Shown here piece by piece: positions 48,641 through 56,949 of a DNA stretch of 64,000 bases (the first letter of the stretch is position 1; each line of letters opens with the position of its first letter). This DNA is from Planctomycetota bacterium (GTDB lineage Bacteria; Planctomycetota; UBA1135; GCA-002748355). The stretch is taken from assembly GCA_002748355.1 (NCBI GenBank), contig PDSF01000051.1:1-64000 (forward strand). The letters run 5' to 3'. The translations under genes and the position numbers were made by a program. The notes below the pieces were generated by a model. That model was given only the letters and a program-made list of their open reading frames with translations, did not search any database and was not told the origin of the DNA.

Positions 48641-49726
48641 ATGAAGTCTGTGCTGAGCCTTCTTCGCAAGAGCCTTCCCTACCTCATTGGCATTGGTGCC
48701 ATGGCGCTATTGCTCGCCTGGCTGATGGGGGTCTTCCACGACAAGGTCCCGATGCAAGCGCCGCGAGAGACCCGGCGCTTGGCTCAGGATGAGCCACTGC
48801 TGGAGGTCCAGGCTCGGAGCTTTCCGTTGACCGAGTCGGTGGTCGGCACCGTGCGCCCGATTGCTGAGACCCGCGTCGGCTCCAAGATCCTTGCCCGCGT
48901 CGAGAAGATGCACATCCTCCGAGCTGGGCAGAAGGTGGAGCAGGGTCAGTTGCTGATCGAGCTGGACGATAGCGATCTGGTGGCGCGGCTCGAAGAAGTG
49001 AAGGCTGCGGAGCGGGCCGCCCAGGCGGCGGCCGAACAGGCGGCGAATGATCTCACGCGCAGCAAGAAGCTCTTCGAGAAGAAACTCAAATCTCAAGAAG
49101 ACCTGGATCGTGATCGGACCCGGGTCCGCACGGCAAAGGCCGAGGTCGAGCGAAGCGCTCAGATGGTCGCGGCCGCGCGGACGGCCCTGTCCTATGCCCG
49201 AATCAAGGCGCCCTACGCCGGGGAGCTGGTGGACAAGCTGGTCAATGAAGGGGATCTGGTTTCGCCGGGGCAGGCGCTCTTTGTGATGTATGACCCCGCC
49301 CGCTTGCAGCTGGTCGCGCCGGTGCGAGAGAAACTCGCGGTTGCCCTTGAGATCGGGCAGAAGGTCGATGTCCACATCGAAGCGCTGAACAAGGACTGCG
49401 AGGGCCGAATCGACCAGATCGTGCCGGAGGCGCAGCGAGGTAGCCGCTCATTCGAAGTCAAGGTCTCCGGCCTGTCTTCGCCGGAGCTCATGGCCGGAAT
49501 GTTTGGACGCATGACCCTGGGGGTGGGGACAGGCGAAGAGCTGCGGATTCCGCGCAGCGCCATCCAAGCGGTGGGGCAGCTGCGCATGGTCTTCGTCGTG
49601 GATGCGGAAAGGCGGATCCTGCGGCGTTTCTTGCAGCTAGGCAAAGATTTCGGTGAAGAGGTCCAAGTCCTCGCTGGCCTAAAGGCCGGTGAGAAGATCC
49701 TCTTGCACGCTGGCAAGCAGGGCTAA
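48641..49726 (+). CDS. RND efflux periplasmic adaptor subunit
   Basis: A 361-residue membrane fusion protein. An N-terminal transmembrane helix (YLIGIGAMALLLAWLM, about 14-29) anchors it. A lipoyl half-motif RVGSKILARVEKMHILRAGQKVEQGQLLIELDD is followed by a helical hairpin (about 110-170, VKAAERAAQAAAEQAANDL, SKKLFEKKLKSQEDLDRDRTRV) and by KAPYAGELVDKLVNEGDLVSPGQALFVM, the second lipoyl half, and a beta-barrel. It bridges the inner-membrane pump encoded 4 bp downstream to an outer-membrane channel, which is not encoded here. A substrate is not indicated. Confidence 0.92.
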   Translation: MKSVLSLLRKSLPYLIGIGAMALLLAWLMGVFHDKVPMQAPRETRRLAQDEPLLEVQARSFPLTESVVGTVRPIAETRVGSKILARVEKMHILRAGQKVEQGQLLIELDDSDLVARLEEVKAAERAAQAAAEQAANDLTRSKKLFEKKLKSQEDLDRDRTRVRTAKAEVERSAQMVAAARTALSYARIKAPYAGELVDKLVNEGDLVSPGQALFVMYDPARLQLVAPVREKLAVALEIGQKVDVHIEALNKDCEGRIDQIVPEAQRGSRSFEVKVSGLSSPELMAGMFGRMTLGVGTGEELRIPRSAIQAVGQLRMVFVVDAERRILRRFLQLGKDFGEEVQVLAGLKAGEKILLHAGKQG

Positions 49727-49730
49727 GTCC

Positions 49731-52700
49731 ATGACCGACGGGCCCCAGAAGCAGGTGCCAGCGAGCGCCGAGCAGAGTTCCTTCACCCAGAGGATGGTCG
49801 AGGTCTTCCTGACCGGAAACTTGACCCCGCTGGTCATCCTCGTCTCGTTGATTGCGGGAGCCTTCGCGCTGCTCCTGACGCCGCGTGAGGAGGAGCCGCA
49901 GATTGTCGTGCCCTTGGCCGATGTCTACATCGAGGTCCCCGGCGCCAGTGCCGAGGAGGTCGAGCACCAGGTCACGACGCGGCTAGAAAAACTCCTCAAC
50001 CAGATCGACGGCGTCGAGCACGTCTACTCGATGAGCATGCCGCACCGGTCCATCGTGACGGTGCGCTTCTTCGTGGGTGAAGGGCGAGAGAAAAGCCTAG
50101 TCAAGCTCTACAACAAGCTGCAGAGCAACGTCGACCGTCTTCCCCGCCAGGTGGCTGGCTGGGTGGTCAAGCCGGTGGAGGTCGATGACGTCCCCTTGCT
50201 CGGCATTACCCTCTGGTCCGAAGAACTCGACGACTATGCCTTGCGGCGGGTCGCCGAAGAGATCGAGACTCGGGTGCAGGCGGTGCCGAACACCGGCAGA
50301 ACCGAGATCATTGGTGGCCGTCCGCGCCGCGTCGGCGTCTATATCGATCCGACCCGCCTCGAGGCACAAGGGGTCCCGCTGGGGCAGGTACAGCGGGCGC
50401 TGCAGGCGGTGTCGACCTCCTTGCCAGCGGGCGGCATCGATACAGGCGGCGAGCGGGTGCTGATCGAGGCCGGGGCGCTGCAGATTCCCGTGCACGAACT
50501 GCAGCGGCTGGTCATCGGCATGCGGTACGGGGCCCCGGTCTACCTCGAAGACGTCGCCGAGGTGGTCGACGGCGCCAGCGAAGTGAGCAGCTACGTCCGC
50601 ATTGGTTTTGGAACCCATGCCGGCGACGATGTTCCCGAAAGTTACCGCGATCCCAGCAAGGACTACGCCGCGGTTACTGTCGCGGTCGCCAAGCGCAAAG
50701 GCAGCAACGCCGTTTGGGTCGCCAAGGATTTGCGCAAGCGCGTCGAAGAGCTGCGACAGGAGATCATCCCCGAAGGCGTGTTCATCCACTACACCCGGGA
50801 CCATGGCGAGACCTCCAACCACAAGGTCAACGAGCTGATCGAGGGCCTCGTCGTCGCGATCATCATCGTGATCGCCTTGATCGCGCTTTCGCTCGGCTCT
50901 CGCGAAGGGCTGGTGGTCGCCACCGCGGTGCCGATCACCTTCGCTTTGACCCTGCTGGTCAACTACCTCGCCGGGTACTCGATCAACCGCGTGACCCTCT
51001 TCGCGCTGACCTTGGCCCTCGGACTCGTGGTCGACGATCCCATCGTCGACGTCGAGAACATCCACCGGCACTTGGCGATGCGGCGCAAAAAGCCGCTGCA
51101 GGCGGTTCTGGACGCGATCAACGAGGTGCGGCCGCCGATCATCCTGGCGACGCTCGCGGTCATGGTCAGTTTCCTGCCGATGTTCTTCATCACCGGCATG
51201 ATGGGGCCCTACATGCGGCCGATGGCGCTCAACGTGCCGTTGTCGATGTTCATGAGCCTGGTTGTGGCCTTCACGGTGACGCCCTGGTTGAGCTACCTGG
51301 TGCTGCGCAAGCAGCACGAGAAGCATGGCGGGGACGAGCCGCTGACCGATGAGCATGCCGAGATGCCGGTGGATACCGAAGGGCTCATGTACCGGGCCTA
51401 CGCCGGGACCATGCGGCCGCTGCTCCACTCTCGAGCCCTACGCTGGCTCTGCTTGTTGGTGACAGCGCTGCTCTTTGGGGCTTCGGGCTACCTCGCCATG
51501 GGGCGGCAGGTCCCGCTCAAGATGCTGCCCTTCGACAACAAGAACGAGGTGCAAGTCGTCATCGACATGCCTGAGGGCAGCAGTCTGGAGCGCACCGAAG
51601 CCGTCGCTGCTGAGCTTGCTGCACGGATACGGGGCTACCAGGAGGTCGTCGACGTCACCAGCTACGCGGGCACGGCGTCGCCGATGGACTTCAACGGCAT
51701 GGTGCGGCACTACTACCTTCGGGGCGAGGCGCATCATGCCGACCTGCGAGTCAATCTCGTGCATAAGGAGCTGCGCGAGATCCAGAGTCACGACTTTGCC
51801 ACCCAGCTGCGGCTCGAACTCAAGCCGCTGGCAGCAGCGCATGGCGCGCGGATCAAGGTGGTCGAGACCCCACCTGGACCGCCGGTGATCGCGACGCTGA
51901 CCGTGGAGGTCTATGGACCGCCGCACATCAAATACCAGCGCCTGACGGAGGCAGCGGCGATGGTGCGGGAACGTCTAGACCGCGAGATTGGGGCGGTGGA
52001 TGCCGACGACAGCGGCGAGGCGCCGCAGAAGGTGCTGCGCTTCGTGCTCGACCGCGAGAAGGCCGCCCTGCACCAGATCGGCGAAGCCCAGGTTGCCCAG
52101 CTCCTGCAGACCGCGATTCAGGGCTCGCAGGTGGCAGTGCTGCATCACCTGACCGAGTCGCATCCGCTGCCTCTGATCCTGCGTCTACCCAAGGAGCTGC
52201 GCAGCAGCGTTGCCGAGCTCGAGCGCATGCGCGTGGTCTCGCCGGCTGGCGACGCCGTGGCCTTGGGTGAGATCGGTCGCTTTGTCCAGGAGCAGCGGCA
52301 GCCGACGATCTACCACAAGAACCTGCGGCGTGTGGCCTATGTCTTCGTCGAGGTCGCCGGTCGCGCCCCGGCCGAACTCATTCTCGACATGCAGGCCGAT
52401 CGGGTGGCGGAGTCTGAGCTAGCCTCGGCACTCGCGGCTGCGCCGCAAGAGCAGCGCCCGCTGGAGCAGCGCAGCTACTTCAACAACGGCTCGGCTATGC
52501 CTTGGGCGGTTCCGGAGGGCATAGAGCTGGACTGGTCCGGCGAGGGCGAATGGCAGATCACCCTGGATGTCTTCCGTGACTTGGGGCTGGCCTTTCTGGC
52601 CGCCTGTCTCGGGATCTATGTGCTGCTGGTCTACGAGACTGACAGCTACTTCCTGCCGCTGATCCTGATGCTGTCGATCCCCTTCACGATCATCGGGATT

Positions 52701-53105
52701 TTCCCGGGCTTCTGGCTTCTGCGCATGATGGCGGACTCGCCGGTGCCCGGCGTCGAGAGTCCTGTCTTCTTCACGGCGACGGCGATGATCGGGATGATTG
52801 CTCTCTCGGGCATCGCTGTGCGCAATGCGATCCTGCTGATCGAGTTCCTGCACCGGGCGCTAGACGAAGGTCGCTCCCTCTTCGACGCCATCCTCGAGAG
52901 TGGTGCTGTGCGCTTCCGGCCGATCTTTCTGACGGCTGGCACCGCAATGTTGGCAGCCCTTCCCATCACCCTCGATCCCATCTTCAGCGGCCTTGCCTGG
53001 GCGCTGATCTTCGGACTTCTGGTGTCCAGTGCCTTCACGCTGATCCTGGTGCCGATGGTCTACTGGATGGTCTACGCGAAGAAACACGCGCGCCGCGAGC
53101 AGTAG
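49731..53105 (+). CDS. RND family efflux transporter, inner-membrane pump
   Basis: A 1124-residue pump. ATG 49731 follows the adaptor stop by 4 bp. Helix 1 spans about 28-50; the porter domain begins with VYIEVPGASAEEVEHQVTTRLE. The core region has LVVDDPIVDVENIHRHL in helix 4 (the RND proton-relay pattern with a paired Asp) and FPGFWLLRMMADS and ATAMIGMIALSGIAVRNAILLIEF late in the protein, typical of AcrB/CusA-like hydrophobe/amphiphile efflux families. It works as a trimer with the adaptor. It is longer than AcrB by about 75 residues, mainly in the periplasmic loops around 575-700 and 880-920. Drug or metal specificity cannot be assigned. Confidence 0.93.
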   Translation: MTDGPQKQVPASAEQSSFTQRMVEVFLTGNLTPLVILVSLIAGAFALLLTPREEEPQIVVPLADVYIEVPGASAEEVEHQVTTRLEKLLNQIDGVEHVYSMSMPHRSIVTVRFFVGEGREKSLVKLYNKLQSNVDRLPRQVAGWVVKPVEVDDVPLLGITLWSEELDDYALRRVAEEIETRVQAVPNTGRTEIIGGRPRRVGVYIDPTRLEAQGVPLGQVQRALQAVSTSLPAGGIDTGGERVLIEAGALQIPVHELQRLVIGMRYGAPVYLEDVAEVVDGASEVSSYVRIGFGTHAGDDVPESYRDPSKDYAAVTVAVAKRKGSNAVWVAKDLRKRVEELRQEIIPEGVFIHYTRDHGETSNHKVNELIEGLVVAIIIVIALIALSLGSREGLVVATAVPITFALTLLVNYLAGYSINRVTLFALTLALGLVVDDPIVDVENIHRHLAMRRKKPLQAVLDAINEVRPPIILATLAVMVSFLPMFFITGMMGPYMRPMALNVPLSMFMSLVVAFTVTPWLSYLVLRKQHEKHGGDEPLTDEHAEMPVDTEGLMYRAYAGTMRPLLHSRALRWLCLLVTALLFGASGYLAMGRQVPLKMLPFDNKNEVQVVIDMPEGSSLERTEAVAAELAARIRGYQEVVDVTSYAGTASPMDFNGMVRHYYLRGEAHHADLRVNLVHKELREIQSHDFATQLRLELKPLAAAHGARIKVVETPPGPPVIATLTVEVYGPPHIKYQRLTEAAAMVRERLDREIGAVDADDSGEAPQKVLRFVLDREKAALHQIGEAQVAQLLQTAIQGSQVAVLHHLTESHPLPLILRLPKELRSSVAELERMRVVSPAGDAVALGEIGRFVQEQRQPTIYHKNLRRVAYVFVEVAGRAPAELILDMQADRVAESELASALAAAPQEQRPLEQRSYFNNGSAMPWAVPEGIELDWSGEGEWQITLDVFRDLGLAFLAACLGIYVLLVYETDSYFLPLILMLSIPFTIIGIFPGFWLLRMMADSPVPGVESPVFFTATAMIGMIALSGIAVRNAILLIEFLHRALDEGRSLFDAILESGAVRFRPIFLTAGTAMLAALPITLDPIFSGLAWALIFGLLVSSAFTLILVPMVYWMVYAKKHARREQ

Positions 53106-53398
53106 CCGGGCGGCCGCGCCTTCCCTGCGCCCCCCCGGTACCACTGAACTCGTCTGATTGGGGCACTTTTGCTGCCCCGATCAGACGACCTCAGTGGTAC
53201 AGGGGGCGACCTGTGCATCACTCGGGGCGCCGCCCCCTCATTGGCCTGGCTAGCGACCTCCAAACTAGACCCTCAGAACGCGGATAGCCTGAAGCGCCTG
53301 CCTTTCCTCGCGGCATCGTCGCATGCCTGCAGCTTCCGCATTCGACGCGCGGAATCTAGGTGAGCGAAAACAACGATTGCAAAAAAATAGAGGCGAAC
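53106..53398. other. Intergenic boundary of the AT-rich island
   Basis: Besides the hairpin at 53131-53206, no gene is supported in these 293 bp. Base composition moves from high GC to visibly more AT over the last 50 bp (an A7 run at 53381-53387). It contains the promoter and the AGAGG Shine-Dalgarno of the next gene. Confidence 0.45.
53131..53206. repeat. Long near-perfect inverted repeat (hairpin)
   Basis: GTACCACTGA (53138-53147) pairs with 53191-53200, CGTCTGAT (53151-53158) with 53180-53187, and GGGGCA (53160-53165) with 53173-53178, leaving a 7-nt loop and 3-nt internal bulges; runs of C (53131-53136) and G (53202-53206) extend it. There is no U-run, so it is more than a simple terminator. 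It sits 25 bp after the RND stop and at the left edge of the AT-rich island. Confidence 0.7.
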
Positions 53399-54064
53399 AT
53401 GGTAGTTATTTCTCTCCCTGGAGCCCTGGCGTGTCTTTTGATTGGCTGTGTAGCCCCCTTAGCTAGGTCCCAGACGTATTCCCCTCCTACCACCCCAGAT
53501 CTTTATGAGTTTGCTGGCGATGCAGCAGATATGTTGTTGTGCCTGAAAAAACACGGAGCGCCTCTAGACTGGAATCGAATTAAGTTGGTTCAAAGTCTTG
53601 TCTCTGGGAGGAGCAGTTCGGCAATTGCCCTAGATGACCTCCAGGCCAGCCGCGTTCGACTCATGGTCAAGGTCAGAAACGGCGTGGGATACGTGCAGGC
53701 GAGTTCGGCTAAGGTGGACGATTTTACAATCTATGCTCAAACGATGCACAACGATACCAGGACTGACCCTGTGCACGGCGCCCAGCTTGTTTATCAGTCC
53801 AAGAATACGAGTAATGAGGTTCACTTTGAAAGGGGGGGGTATTTGTTTACGAGCAATTGCAGGCGCAGCCTCCCCAGGGGCGCCTGCGCTTTATTCCTCG
53901 CTCTCCTTGGGGAGAGGGGTATGATCTTGCTCTTCCTCATAGTGTCGATCTTGGGTTGTTCGCTGCGATGCTGTACCATGAGGCGAGTCACTTGGAGGAT
54001 GAGTATTTCATCCCCGACTTTGCTGCGGGAGTGTCTGGCACCAAATGGATGCCTGGCCATTTGA
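53399..54064 (+). CDS. Secreted protein, N-terminal half of a frameshifted metallopeptidase-like gene
   Basis: As read, 221 residues. ATG 53399 has AGAGG 5 bases upstream and opens on a signal peptide (SLPGALACLLIGCVAPLARSQ, with a possible LIGC lipobox); a GTG at 53360 would extend it. The exported part to about residue 147 is ordinary sequence of unknown family. After the run of eight G at 53832-53839 the frame becomes Leu/Cys/Arg-rich and loses protein character, while the -1 frame continues with a plausible C-terminal domain to 54249. I read this as one gene of about 283 residues interrupted at the G tract. Codon use is much more AT-rich than in the neighbours, a sign of transfer. Confidence 0.65.
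   Translation: MVVISLPGALACLLIGCVAPLARSQTYSPPTTPDLYEFAGDAADMLLCLKKHGAPLDWNRIKLVQSLVSGRSSSAIALDDLQASRVRLMVKVRNGVGYVQASSAKVDDFTIYAQTMHNDTRTDPVHGAQLVYQSKNTSNEVHFERGGYLFTSNCRRSLPRGACALFLALLGERGMILLFLIVSILGCSLRCCTMRRVTWRMSISSPTLLRECLAPNGCLAI
53832..53839. other. G8 homopolymer at a gene-splitting frameshift
   Basis: Eight consecutive G lie exactly at the border between the two frames of the metallopeptidase-like gene. Nine G would restore one continuous reading frame. Such tracts are classic sites of slipped-strand phase variation and are also common assembly errors. Confidence 0.7.
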
Positions 54065-54249
54065 GTCGGAAGAATGCTTGTGAGACAAGGGCCATCAAGG
54101 ATGAGCTACAAGTTCTGGGGATGATTCTTAGTGGTAAGTACCTGGATTGCTGTCCGCTTGGCTCTCCTCCCGACAAGGCAAAGGACGAGATCCGGCGGCG
54201 CATGAAAGATCTAAGAAAGTATTTAAAGTTGGTCGAGCCCAAGGACTAG
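53842..54249 (+). CDS. C-terminal half with HExxH motif, read by a -1 shift at G8
   Basis: In the frame one base back from the upstream half, the sequence continues from the G tract through RLRFIPRSPWGEGYDLALP to LYHEASHLEDEYF, a zinc-metallopeptidase-like HExxH (HEASH, 53977-53991), and on to a basic helical C-terminus. There is no good start codon of its own: the only upstream in-frame start-type codon (TTG 53857) has no Shine-Dalgarno. A ninth G, transcript slippage or -1 ribosomal slipping at the tract would fuse it to the signal-peptide half. A sequencing error is an equally simple explanation. Confidence 0.6.
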   Translation, partial: FVYEQLQAQPPQGRLRFIPRSPWGEGYDLALPHSVDLGLFAAMLYHEASHLEDEYFIPDFAAGVSGTKWMPGHLSRKNACETRAIKDELQVLGMILSGKYLDCCPLGSPPDKAKDEIRRRMKDLRKYLKLVEPKD

Positions 54250-54266
54250 AGCAAGGAGTTCAAGTG

Positions 54267-55841
54267 ATGATAAGTATTGTATGTCGCGTAGCCGTAAGTG
54301 CTTGCCTGTTTCTTGTCCTAGGGCTCAGCTCACCGCTGGCTCAATCCGATTGGCGTGGGAGCGTTGTGGTGGATTCTTCTTGCGAGACGGTAGGGGGGGA
54401 GCTGCGCTTCCTGCAAGCGTCTGCGGAATCACGGGATCTGTCTTGGCGCTGGGCTCCAACTTCCTCCCCCGCGAAGCTGATTCAGACCCCCTACCCTAGC
54501 GCTACGTTCTTGGCTGGAGGGGTGTTATTCCTTACGCCTAGCAAGGCGCTTGTCTCTGGCGCTGACGGGGGCGCTGGGGTTATATATCACGTCGTATTGC
54601 TTGATAATGTGACTCCCCGGCGCGCAGTGTTTTCGGCGCCAAAGATGTACCCGGGGCGAGATCTCATGTACCTGCGCTACAATGCGGCGGATCGCAGGCT
54701 CTATGCTGTTGACCAGCGTTCCTCTGAGATCGTGTTTGCGCAATGGCAGGGGCCGGGTTCTCCGTTGCCCTCCGTGTTTTCCCGGGTCATAGGCTTCCAT
54801 CAGGCGAGTTTTTCTGCGAAGAGGGGGTTCATCGCCCGCCCGCCTATTGGCGTTGCTGGAGTCCTGATTATCCCAGATGGGATACATGGGACCGGTACCC
54901 TCTTGGCGACGCAGGACGGGGCTACATGGAAGCTATCGGGGTTTAGGAGCGCGGCTGGGAGCGGGAGAGCGAGGTCGGTCTGGGCGTGCCGGTCCGTTGA
55001 ACACTCAATCTCGACCGCCAGATTACGATTCGAGGCAAAGGGGACAGTGATGTTCCAAGTGATCGACAGTGTGGATGCATCTGTCCATTATGTTGGTGCA
55101 GTCCCTGCTGATCCCGGATATCTGGATGTCAACTTTCAGCCAGCATTGACTCCCGGGCGAACCTACTTGGTCAAGGATGTTCTCCTTGGGGCGATTCAGG
55201 ACTCGTTCGTGCCAAAGCAGCGTTTTGGCGATGTGACGGCTTCGATCAGTATCCAGCCAGGAAGAGGCCAGTTGATCGATCGCCATGCCAAGATCGGTTC
55301 TCAGCTCTTTTCAGCAGGAGCTACTGTTACGATGAGCAGTGCTTCATCTACTGAGCGCTCGCTTCCTTCGCAGCTCTGGGTCGCTGTTGCTCCTGGTGGC
55401 CAAGACCCAGCCGTTGTGATGCTGCCAGGTGGAGGAGCTGTTCTGACTGCTCCTGACTTCATCGTGCCCTTCGACTGCCTGGTCCGCTCTGGGTCAACGT
55501 ATGGCAGTGGCGGAGCTTTCTTGCCGATCGCAAATGACCCTGGCTTGATCGGGACGAAATTGTGCTTCCAGGTCGTGATCACAGATCGCGAGCTGAATGA
55601 AGTGGCTGCGACCGATGTGTTTTGCACGCTGATAGGCGGCGTGACCCAGGATGGGCGGCGGGTTTCTCCCCCTGCGCTTAACAAGCCTAAGCGTATCAGT
55701 CATGAGCACGCCTTGAGGTTGTTCAAGAATCAAGCTACTCGGAAGGTAAGCGTGCACGAGGCATTAGGCAGTTCCAAGAGTGCTGTAAGAGCCAGGAAGA
55801 TTCGCAAGTTATTGTTAACTCCGGGTCAGAAGAAAAAGTAA
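54267..55841 (+). CDS. Secreted hypothetical protein in the AT-rich island
   Basis: A 524-residue protein of unknown family. ATG 54267 with AAGGAG 9 bases upstream opens on a signal peptide (VSACLFLVLGLSSPLAQ, cut before SDW). The first half has propeller-like strand patterns (LFLTPSKALVSGADGG, LMYLRYNAADRRLYAVDQRSSEIVFAQW), the second half resembles short exported beta-proteins (VGAVPADPGYLDVNFQP). The last 60 residues are basic. It follows the split metallopeptidase-like gene by 17 bp, so they form a two-gene unit. Codon use is AT-rich throughout compared with flanking genes, pointing to acquisition of the pair together. Confidence 0.72.
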   Translation: MISIVCRVAVSACLFLVLGLSSPLAQSDWRGSVVVDSSCETVGGELRFLQASAESRDLSWRWAPTSSPAKLIQTPYPSATFLAGGVLFLTPSKALVSGADGGAGVIYHVVLLDNVTPRRAVFSAPKMYPGRDLMYLRYNAADRRLYAVDQRSSEIVFAQWQGPGSPLPSVFSRVIGFHQASFSAKRGFIARPPIGVAGVLIIPDGIHGTGTLLATQDGATWKLSGFRSAAGSGRARSVWACRSVEHSISTARLRFEAKGTVMFQVIDSVDASVHYVGAVPADPGYLDVNFQPALTPGRTYLVKDVLLGAIQDSFVPKQRFGDVTASISIQPGRGQLIDRHAKIGSQLFSAGATVTMSSASSTERSLPSQLWVAVAPGGQDPAVVMLPGGGAVLTAPDFIVPFDCLVRSGSTYGSGGAFLPIANDPGLIGTKLCFQVVITDRELNEVAATDVFCTLIGGVTQDGRRVSPPALNKPKRISHEHALRLFKNQATRKVSVHEALGSSKSAVRARKIRKLLLTPGQKKK

Positions 55842-55976
55842 GCGCGCTCCGGTAGCTATGCCCGATAATCGGTGTAAATGATTCTCGACTGGTGAGTTTA
55901 TTACTCCCTCTTCCCCCCCCCGGCGAGCTGGCGGGCTGGATCGCGGGCTTCAGGTAACGGGGCGGGCGCTGCTGTC

Positions 55977-56828
55977 TCAGCCGAGTTCGGACAAGCTGGA
56001 CAGGCTTGCCGTCTCCCGTACCGAGTCCAGATCTTCCTCCTGCAAGCGCAGGATCTTGAGCGCCTCGGGGCGTAGCTCGTGTCCGCGATAGGGGTGCCGT
56101 TCGCAGACCTGGTGTGCGAGGCCGTTGGCCACGTGGACCAGGCAGCCGAGGGCCCAGGAGTCGGGATCCTTGCCGGGGATGTGGTGGTAGAGGATGCCGT
56201 TGCAGAGGTTTCGGTGCAGGTTCCAGGCCTTGGCCAGAACTGCGCCCACTTCGGCGTGGGTGTAATGGAAGACCTTGTGCTCGGCGTGGAAGAGGTGGAG
56301 GCCTCGCTCTTGCGAGATCTGAATGGCTTGGGCGTATTGTTCGGGCGAGTTTTCGATCAGTAGGATCTTGCCGATGTCGTGCAAGAGCCCGGCGGTGTAG
56401 GCGACTTCTTCGTCGAGTTCGAAGTCGAGCGGAGAGAGGCGAGCCAGCTCCTTGGCGGCGACGCCGACCTTGATCGAGTGGTCCCAGAGATGGTCGAGGT
56501 CGAAGTCGGCGACGCCGTCGCCCTTGTCGCCGAATTCTTGGAGTATGGTCGCTTGCACCACGAGGTTGCGCAGGACGCGCAGTCCAAGGATCGACACTGC
56601 GTGGGGGATGTCGCAGACCTGGGATTTGAGCCCGTAGATCGAGGAATTGGCCAGGCGCAACACCTTGCTGGCGATAGCTGGGTCCTTGGCGATGACCTCG
56701 GCTGCCTCTGCTGCAGAGCCGTCGGGATCATTAACGATCCTATCGATCTCGAAAAGTGTCGTCGGGACCGTCGGGATGGTGACGGTCTGTTCGATTTGCT
56801 CACCGAGCTCTCGGAGGGTCATGGTCAT
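55977..56828 (-). CDS. HDOD domain protein
   Basis: A 283-residue protein consisting of a single HDOD domain. The pattern TIPTVPTTLFEIDRIVNDPDGSAAEAAEVIAKDPAIASKVLRLANSSIYG near the N-terminus is diagnostic; PHAVSILGLRVLRNLVV and AGLLHDIGKILLIENSPEQY follow. Unlike many HDOD proteins it keeps the His-Asp pair of the HD family (LLHDIGK) and an upstream His (LWDHSIKVG), so a phosphohydrolase activity cannot be excluded. HDOD proteins act in c-di-GMP or stress regulation. Two ATG codons, 56828 and 56822, are possible starts. It is convergent with the AT-rich island, 135 bp apart, and no partner is evident. Confidence 0.88.
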   Translation of the reverse strand: MTMTLRELGEQIEQTVTIPTVPTTLFEIDRIVNDPDGSAAEAAEVIAKDPAIASKVLRLANSSIYGLKSQVCDIPHAVSILGLRVLRNLVVQATILQEFGDKGDGVADFDLDHLWDHSIKVGVAAKELARLSPLDFELDEEVAYTAGLLHDIGKILLIENSPEQYAQAIQISQERGLHLFHAEHKVFHYTHAEVGAVLAKAWNLHRNLCNGILYHHIPGKDPDSWALGCLVHVANGLAHQVCERHPYRGHELRPEALKILRLQEEDLDSVRETASLSSLSELG

Positions 56829-56949
56829 ATGCTTTACCTGATCTCTCGCTCTTATCGGCGAGGATCGGGCCCTCCTTGTGCCAGACTGCTCCTGTCCTCT
56901 GACTTGCCTTAGCAGGCCTCTTTCAACCCCTCGCTAAAGGGGGGCCAGC

